Shown here one piece after another: positions 59,579 through 64,000 of a stretch of DNA of 64,000 bases. Where the stretch lies: assembly GCF_900086725.1 (NCBI RefSeq), contig NZ_LT574836.1, forward strand, positions 186,001 to 250,000, written 5' to 3'. The notes under the pieces were generated by a model. The model was not told the origin of the DNA and made no database searches. It worked only from the letters and a program-made list of their open reading frames with translations. Position 1 is the first letter of the stretch; the number at the start of each line of letters is the position of its first letter. The stretch comes from Bariatricus massiliensis (GTDB lineage: Bacteria > Bacillota > Clostridia > Lachnospirales > Lachnospiraceae). Both the position numbers and the translations under genes were made by a program.

Positions 59579-59652
59579 GGCGGGATAGCTCAGTTGGCTA
59601 GAGCATACGGTTCATACCCGTAGTGTCGCTGGTTCGAATCCAGTTCCCGCTA
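59579..59652 (+). tRNA. tRNA-Met (anticodon CAT), elongator-type
   Basis: Acceptor GGCGGGA/TCCCGCT with a terminal G-U pair, D arm with AGCTCAGTTGGCTAGAGC, anticodon stem TACGG/CCGTA with loop TTCATAC, T arm GGTTCGAATCC. The anticodon stem lacks the three G-C pairs typical of initiator tRNA, so it is elongator-type; a CAT anticodon could also be tRNA-Ile modified to lysidine. CCA is not encoded. Confidence 0.92.
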
Positions 59653-59657
59653 CTTAG

Positions 59658-59685
59658 AAACCCTTGTATATTTGCAAGGGTTTTT
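59658..59685 (+). terminator. Terminator of the tRNA transcript
   Basis: AACCCTTG and CAAGGGTT form an 8-bp stem followed by TTTT, five bases after the tRNA-Met end. Confidence 0.88.
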
Positions 59686-59717
59686 CATATATCTGGGTAT
59701 ATTACTAAGGAGAAAAG

Positions 59718-61079
59718 ATGAGGACAAGTAAGCTTACTGAAGGAAAAATATGGAGTACACTGTTAAATTTTGCGATTCCCTTTCTTATGGCCAGCCTGCT
59801 TCAGGCGCTCTATGGGGCGGCGGATTTATTCATGGTAGGACAGTTCGCGGACTCTGCGGCTGTATCTGCTGTTGCCAGTGGAAGCCAGATTATGCAGACG
59901 CTCACGGGAGTCGTGCTGGGAATATCCACAGGAGGGACAGTTCTGATCGGCCGGTATATTGGCGCAAAGGATGAAGAAGGTGCGGCCAGAGCAGTGGGAA
60001 CGATGTGCATCGTTTTTGCGGGATTGGCGCTGCTTCTGACACCGCTTATGACCGCGGCGAGCGGCGGGGTTGTCACATTGATGCAGATGCCGACGGAAGC
60101 GGTGCATTATGCCAAAGAGTATTTGTTTATCTGCTCCTGTGGGATTCCGTTCATTATTGGATATAATGCGGTCAGTGGTATCTTCCGTGGGATGGGGGAT
60201 TCCCGCACTCCGGTTTATTTTATCGCCTTGGCGTGTGTGGTTAACGTAGGGCTGGATTATCTACTGGTTGCCAGATTGCATATGGCGGCGGCAGGAGCGG
60301 CTGCTGCCACGATTACGGCGCAGGCTGTCAGCTTTTTGGCGGCGCTTTTCTATATGGTGAAGAGAGGACTGGCCTTTCCGTTCGGGCGGAGGCATCTTCG
60401 GTTTCATACGCCCTCGGCGGTCTTCATTTTCAAAGTAGGCTGTCCGCTGGCGCTTCAGGATGCCCTTGTCAACATGTCGTTTCTGATTATTACGGCAATT
60501 GTCAACAGTATGGGGGTAATCGCCTCGGCGTCGGTAGGTGTAGTAGAAAAGATATTGGGATTCGCTATGCTGCCGCCGGGAGCATTTTCTTCTGCGGTGG
60601 CGACTATGACGGCACAGAATATAGGAGCAGGTAAGCCGAAACGGGCTCTTCGGGGACTTCAATTTGGAATTTTGTATTCCCTGATATTTGGTGTGATTGT
60701 ATTTGTGACGGCTCAAATCACGCCGGAGACAATCACTTCTATTTTTACGACGGATCGTCTGGTCGTGGAGGGGGCTGCCCGGTATTTTCAATCATTTTCC
60801 ATCGATTGTATGCTGGTCGCGTTCGTGTTCAATATGAACGCCTATTTCAGCGGGTGTGGAAGGTCTGTCATTTCAATGGTGCATAGCCTGCTGGCAACAT
60901 TCTGTGTGAGGATACCGGTATCCTATTTCGTGAGCCGGATGGAAGGGAGCACCAATGAAATTTTGAGGATGCTTGGATTTGCCGTACCTATGGCAACAGC
61001 ATTTTCGCTGGCTGTGTGTACCGTATATTTTATATGGCAGAAAAAGCGTGGCAATTCTAACGTAGATGTGATAAAATAG
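59718..61079 (+). CDS. MATE-family efflux transporter
   Basis: A 453-residue transporter with 12 predicted helices and the MATE hallmarks A-D-L-F-M-V-G near 34-40 and G-x-x-R-G-M-G-D near 152-160. It belongs to the NorM/DinF-like group often seen in gut Firmicutes. AAGGAG lies about 7 bases before the ATG. The DNA is slightly more GC-rich in its middle but otherwise like its neighbours. The substrate is unknown. Confidence 0.92.
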   Translation: MRTSKLTEGKIWSTLLNFAIPFLMASLLQALYGAADLFMVGQFADSAAVSAVASGSQIMQTLTGVVLGISTGGTVLIGRYIGAKDEEGAARAVGTMCIVFAGLALLLTPLMTAASGGVVTLMQMPTEAVHYAKEYLFICSCGIPFIIGYNAVSGIFRGMGDSRTPVYFIALACVVNVGLDYLLVARLHMAAAGAAAATITAQAVSFLAALFYMVKRGLAFPFGRRHLRFHTPSAVFIFKVGCPLALQDALVNMSFLIITAIVNSMGVIASASVGVVEKILGFAMLPPGAFSSAVATMTAQNIGAGKPKRALRGLQFGILYSLIFGVIVFVTAQITPETITSIFTTDRLVVEGAARYFQSFSIDCMLVAFVFNMNAYFSGCGRSVISMVHSLLATFCVRIPVSYFVSRMEGSTNEILRMLGFAVPMATAFSLAVCTVYFIWQKKRGNSNVDVIK

Positions 61080-61112
61080 GACAATGAGCAAAGAATACAC
61101 GGAGGAAAAAAG

Positions 61113-61436
61113 ATGCAGACAAGGACAAGAAAAATATTTATGGCGTTCGTGGGCGCATATTTAGTATATATGGGAGTTCAGTTGGTGAACAGCGCTGTCA
61201 AAGGCAATCCACAGAATAAGATTTTATTTATTATATGCGGTGTGGTCTTTGCGCTGTTCGGCGCTGCTACCGTCATATTTAATATCAAGGAATATATAAA
61301 GGCCGGTAAGGAAGAACAGGAAGCATTGGACGAAGTTGAGGACGACAGCAATTCCGGACAAGACGACGATGATTCCGGACAGAACGATGGTGCCGGGGAG
61401 CAGGAAGAAGATAAGGATTCTGAAGAAGGGAAATAG
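61113..61436 (+). CDS. Small two-helix membrane protein with acidic tail
   Basis: A 107-residue protein I do not recognise. Two hydrophobic helices lie at about 8-28 and 38-60, joined by a short N-P-rich loop. Residues about 65-107 are highly acidic and repetitive in D/E/S/G/Q (D-D-S-N-S-G-Q-D-D-D-D-S-G-Q). It sits 33 bases after the MATE gene and 7 bases before ispF, so it is probably co-transcribed. GGAGG lies before the ATG. Confidence 0.75.
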   Translation: MQTRTRKIFMAFVGAYLVYMGVQLVNSAVKGNPQNKILFIICGVVFALFGAATVIFNIKEYIKAGKEEQEALDEVEDDSNSGQDDDDSGQNDGAGEQEEDKDSEEGK

Positions 61437-61443
61437 ACAATAT

Positions 61444-61992
61444 ATGAGAGTTGGAATGGGTTACGATGTCCATAAGCTGGTAGAAGGACGGGAGTTGATT
61501 TTAGGAGGGGTGAGGATTCCTTATGAAAAGGGCCTTCTCGGCCATTCTGATGCTGATGTCCTGCTGCACGCTGTCATGGACGCACTTCTCGGAGCGGCGA
61601 CCCTTGGCGATATTGGAAAGCATTTTCCTGATACCGATGCTGAGTATAAGGGAATATCCAGTATAGAGCTTTTGAAGCGTGTGGGAAAGCTGCTGGATGA
61701 TGAGATGTACATTGTGGAAAATATTGATGCGACAATCATTGCACAGCGCCCGAAGATGCGGCCTTATATCCAAGAGATGGAGGCCAATATTGCGGCGGCC
61801 TTAGGGATTCGTGATAATCAGGTCAATATAAAGGCGACTACAGAAGAGGGGCTTGGGTTTACCGGAAGTGGTGAAGGCATTTCTTCACAGGCAATCTGCG
61901 CGATTGAGAAGCTCACCAATCTTAGGAGTGTGGATGTCACGCAGGTAAGCCGTTCTTGTGCCGGATGCGGGGGCTGCGCCTATGATTCTTAA
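61444..61992 (+). CDS. ispF: IspF, MECDP synthase, with cysteine-rich tail
   Basis: Makes 2-C-methyl-D-erythritol 2,4-cyclodiphosphate in the MEP isoprenoid pathway. The core is standard: metal ligands D8, H10 and H42, and the G-H-S-D-A-D-V segment at 33-39. The usual protein ends near residue 157; here 25 more residues follow, ending in C172-x2-C175-x2-C178 (C-A-G-C-G-G-C). No stop separates the tail and it overlaps the start of the next gene by 11 bases. The start at 61444 follows GAAGGG; a longer frame from 61336 only covers the preceding gene in another phase. Confidence 0.93.
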   Translation: MRVGMGYDVHKLVEGRELILGGVRIPYEKGLLGHSDADVLLHAVMDALLGAATLGDIGKHFPDTDAEYKGISSIELLKRVGKLLDDEMYIVENIDATIIAQRPKMRPYIQEMEANIAAALGIRDNQVNIKATTEEGLGFTGSGEGISSQAICAIEKLTNLRSVDVTQVSRSCAGCGGCAYDS

Positions 61993-63133
61993 GAGATTAA
62001 AGCAGAGTGAGAATCTGTTGACAAGGCCTTTGTGGGAGCGGGTGTTCGATGAAGACACGCAGGCTTTCGTCGAATATTATTATACAGAGAAGATCAAAGA
62101 CAATGATATTTATGTGATAGAGACCGATGGTGCCATACGCTCTATGATTCATTTGAACCCTTACGTTCTGCATGTAGGGCCAAGAGAAGTGGCAGGCCGC
62201 TATATTGTCGGGGTTGCTACCGACATTTTGTGCAGAGGACAGGGATATATGACCGAGCTGCTGAAAAAGTCTATGCGGGACATGTACACGGCACATCTTC
62301 CGTTCACCTTTTTGATGCCTGCGGATGAGAAGATTTATTATCCCCATCATTTCCGCTTTATATATGCGGCGGAGCAATGGCGGATTTCATTGTGTCCGGA
62401 TGAGGAGACAGAACAGGAGATTCATGCAGAGCCTCTTCTTACGAATGCTATGAAAGCCTCGGAGCGGGCAGGGAATAAGATAGAGCTGCGCAGGGCGGAG
62501 AAAGTGGACTGCAAACGCATGTCAGAGTTCGCTGAATATCTGCTGCGCGATACTTGCCAAGTGTACGCCAAACGTGACCGCAGATATTATGAGAGGCTTT
62601 TGGAGGAACAGATTAGTCAAAAGGGCGGAATCATGATTGCGGAGGAAGATGACTCCATCAAGGGAATGTTTATTTATGATGATGAAGCAGGCTTTTCTGT
62701 GCGGGAGCCCATGACTGCTCCCGGATATGAGTTGGTGTTCGAAGAACTGGGAATTCGGTTCGAGAAACAGCCGAAGAAAAAACCTATCATAATGGCCAGA
62801 CTGCTTCACATAGAGACTTTGCTTTCCTGTATGGTGTGCTGGGAGGAGATGAATGTCAAATTCTGGCTGGTAGACCCTTTAATACAAGAAAACAATAAGC
62901 TGTTTATGATAAAAGGCAATTGTGAGCATCTTGTGGTGCGCACGAAACCTGCCGTGAAGCCGGAGGATGACGTACAGCTTATCAGTATCAGCGCGCTGGC
63001 AAGTATTTTGTTCGGTTACAAGTCGCTGGAGGCCATTGAGAAAGAGGAACAGGAGACATTTTCGGATGAGTTTAAAGGCGAGATGCGCAAACTGGTCCCG
63101 CTGCAGAATGTTTTTCTCAATGAAATTGTATAG
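61982..63133 (+). CDS. Eis-like GNAT acetyltransferase with C-terminal SCP2-like domain
   Basis: A 383-residue protein of the enhanced-intracellular-survival (Eis) type: N-terminal GNAT fold with the acetyl-CoA loop V-A-T-D-x-x-C-R-G-Q-G-Y near residue 80, a second GNAT-like half (about 150-270), and a sterol-carrier-like C-terminal domain (about 275-383). Relatives acetylate amines of aminoglycosides or peptides; the substrate here is unknown. It starts inside the ispF end and is translationally coupled. Confidence 0.82.
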   Translation: MILKRLKQSENLLTRPLWERVFDEDTQAFVEYYYTEKIKDNDIYVIETDGAIRSMIHLNPYVLHVGPREVAGRYIVGVATDILCRGQGYMTELLKKSMRDMYTAHLPFTFLMPADEKIYYPHHFRFIYAAEQWRISLCPDEETEQEIHAEPLLTNAMKASERAGNKIELRRAEKVDCKRMSEFAEYLLRDTCQVYAKRDRRYYERLLEEQISQKGGIMIAEEDDSIKGMFIYDDEAGFSVREPMTAPGYELVFEELGIRFEKQPKKKPIIMARLLHIETLLSCMVCWEEMNVKFWLVDPLIQENNKLFMIKGNCEHLVVRTKPAVKPEDDVQLISISALASILFGYKSLEAIEKEEQETFSDEFKGEMRKLVPLQNVFLNEIV

Positions 63134-63141
63134 GTTCATGG

Positions 63142-63170
63142 TTGACAAAATAAAATAATTCGCATAGTAT
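63142..63170 (+). promoter_or_regulatory. cysE T-box promoter
   Basis: TTGACA, 17 bases, TAGTAT, just upstream of the T-box leader. Confidence 0.65.
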
Positions 63171-63176
63171 ATAACT

Positions 63177-63459
63177 AGATATGGGATATAAAGAAGAAAG
63201 ACGAGGAACGAAAAGAGTAACATTCCGGAAGCTTGAAAGAGAGGGACTGTCACCGGCTGAGAGCAGACCTGAAGATAGGGAGTGTGAAGTGCATTCGGGA
63301 GTTGATTCGGCGAACTGCTAATTTGGCATAGTAGCCGGGTACGGAGCGCATCCGTTACATGCAGCAAGTGAAAGGTTAGAAAAGTTTTAATCTTTTAATA
63401 GAGTGGAACCGCGGATAGACTTCGTCTCTGGATTTTTAGAGACGAAGTTTTCTTTTTTT
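63177..63459 (+). promoter_or_regulatory. Cysteine T-box riboswitch
   Basis: A transcription-control leader that reads tRNA-Cys charging. The specifier is probably TGC at 63290-63292 (in GTGAAG-TGC-ATTC). The T-box core GAGTGGAACCGCGG is at 63401-63414; its TGGA would pair with the UCCA end of tRNA-Cys, whose discriminator is U. The terminator ACTTCGTCTCT/AGAGACGAAGT with a T run is at 63419-63459. Uncharged tRNA-Cys should stabilise the antiterminator and switch on cysE. Confidence 0.92.
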
Positions 63460-63476
63460 AAAAAGGAGTTGATTAA

Positions 63477-64000
63477 GTGGGGATTATTTCGTATATCAGA
63501 GATGAGATTGCGGTAGTCAGAGACAGGGACCCTGCAATTAAGTCTGGCATGGAAGTACTGCTGTATCCAAGCTTTAAGGTGATACTGCATTACAGACTTG
63601 CCCACAAATTATTTTTGAAGAAGCATTATTTTTTGGCCCGCTGGATATCCCAAAGGGCGGTGCGCAAGACGGGGATTGAGATACATCCGGGAGCGCAGAT
63701 CGGAAAAGGATTGTTTATTGACCACGGCAGCGGTGTGATTATTGGAGAGACCGCTATCCTTGGGGATAATGTGACACTGTATCAAGGAGTTACGCTCGGG
63801 GGCACTGGCAAGGAGCAGGGAAAGCGCCATCCTACGTTGGAGGACAATGTTATGGTCAGTGCTGGTGCCAAGGTTCTTGGCTCTTTCACGGTAGGAAGGA
63901 ATTCAAAGATAGGAGCCGGCTCTGTGGTGATTGAGGAAGTTCCGCCCAATTGCACGGTCGTCGGAGTGCCGGGGAGAGTCGTAAGGATGGGGGATCAGAA
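63477..64000 (+). CDS. cysE: Serine O-acetyltransferase (CysE), 3' end outside window
   Basis: Acetylates serine to O-acetylserine, the first step of cysteine synthesis. The visible 174 codons start with GTG at 63477 after AAGGAG and cover the N-terminal helical part and the left-handed beta-helix with hexapeptide repeats (I-H-P-G-A-Q-I-G, D-H-G-S-G-V-I-I-G-E, G-V-T-L-G-G-T). This is the EpsC/SAT family. The frame is open at the window edge. The cysteine T-box upstream fits the function. Confidence 0.93.
   Translation, partial: MGIISYIRDEIAVVRDRDPAIKSGMEVLLYPSFKVILHYRLAHKLFLKKHYFLARWISQRAVRKTGIEIHPGAQIGKGLFIDHGSGVIIGETAILGDNVTLYQGVTLGGTGKEQGKRHPTLEDNVMVSAGAKVLGSFTVGRNSKIGAGSVVIEEVPPNCTVVGVPGRVVRMGDQ

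Noticed and set aside
59472..59652. Possible integration site at the tRNA genes
   Set aside because: No integrase, phage genes or direct repeats of a tRNA 3' end are seen nearby.
1..64000. CRISPR arrays, insertion sequences or rRNA genes
   Set aside because: No spaced repeat series, transposase frames or rRNA-like segments were recognised on reading through the window.

Overview
The window reads as chromosomal DNA of a low-to-mid GC, spore-forming anaerobic Firmicute, most likely a Lachnospiraceae-type Clostridium. This is inference from gene content and signals: the hrcA-grpE-dnaK-dnaJ order behind a CIRCE operator, T-box control of cysE, strong AAGGAGG ribosome sites with frequent TTG/GTG starts, a GerMN lipoprotein, a LexA box of the GAAC-N4-GTTC type, NADP-type GdhA, and several families common in that group (a DUF6465-like protein, a TIGR01906-like membrane protein, the TIGR03916/TIGR03915-like repair pair). 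I see no insertion sequence, prophage, CRISPR array or rRNA. Almost every gene is on the + strand; the exceptions are a PrpR-type regulator, a LysR regulator and a 39-residue membrane peptide.

Layout. 0.2-3.8 kb: a very large secreted, wall-anchored metallophosphoesterase. 3.8-6.3 kb: proBA behind a leader holding a short ORF and a terminator. 6.4-12.0 kb: arginine operon argC-GNAT-argJ-argB-argD, then a small DMT-type membrane protein. 12.0-22.2 kb: a competence/sporulation/housekeeping run: ComEA-like lipoprotein, two-component pair, GerMN lipoprotein, comEC, holA, lepA, hemW. 22.2-31.9 kb: a catabolic island with a divergent PrpR_N regulator, Fe-dependent alcohol dehydrogenase, PdxA2-like dehydrogenase, DUF1537 four-carbon acid sugar kinase, DapA-family aldolase, 2-hydroxyacid dehydrogenase, SLC13-type permease and an MBL-fold hydrolase. 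32.2-37.3 kb: the HrcA/CIRCE heat-shock operon. 37.4-45.4 kb: a QueG-like iron-sulfur protein, a two-gene ABC exporter, a hidden small membrane protein, a Lys/Ala-rich DUF6465-like protein, a second Fe-alcohol dehydrogenase and a MATE transporter. 45.5-53.8 kb: ridA, an Nbp35/Mrp-like ATPase, an SOS-type DNA-repair pair, an HPr-like protein lacking the active histidine, a nuclease-helicase fusion, a LysR regulator and a TIGR01906-like membrane protein. 53.8-64 kb: purL, gdhA, tRNA-Val and tRNA-Met, a second MATE transporter, ispF with a cysteine-rich tail, an Eis-like acetyltransferase, and a cysteine T-box leading into cysE, which runs off the window.

How the genes work together. proBA and the arg operon both start from glutamate, and gdhA makes glutamate. 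In the 22-32 kb island a C4 sugar acid would enter through the SLC13-type permease, be phosphorylated by the DUF1537 kinase, and be oxidised and decarboxylated by the PdxA2 homologue to a triose phosphate, as in the D-threonate/D-erythronate pathways. The aldolase, hydroxyacid dehydrogenase, alcohol dehydrogenase and MBL hydrolase suggest a wider or branched route whose substrate is not known from sequence. The least ordinary items are this island with its regulator that has lost the sigma-54 contact motif, the SOS-boxed radical-SAM repair pair, the small membrane protein at 41.8-41.9 kb, the HPr-like protein without His15, the cysteine tail on IspF, and a folded intergenic element at 31.97-32.13 kb.
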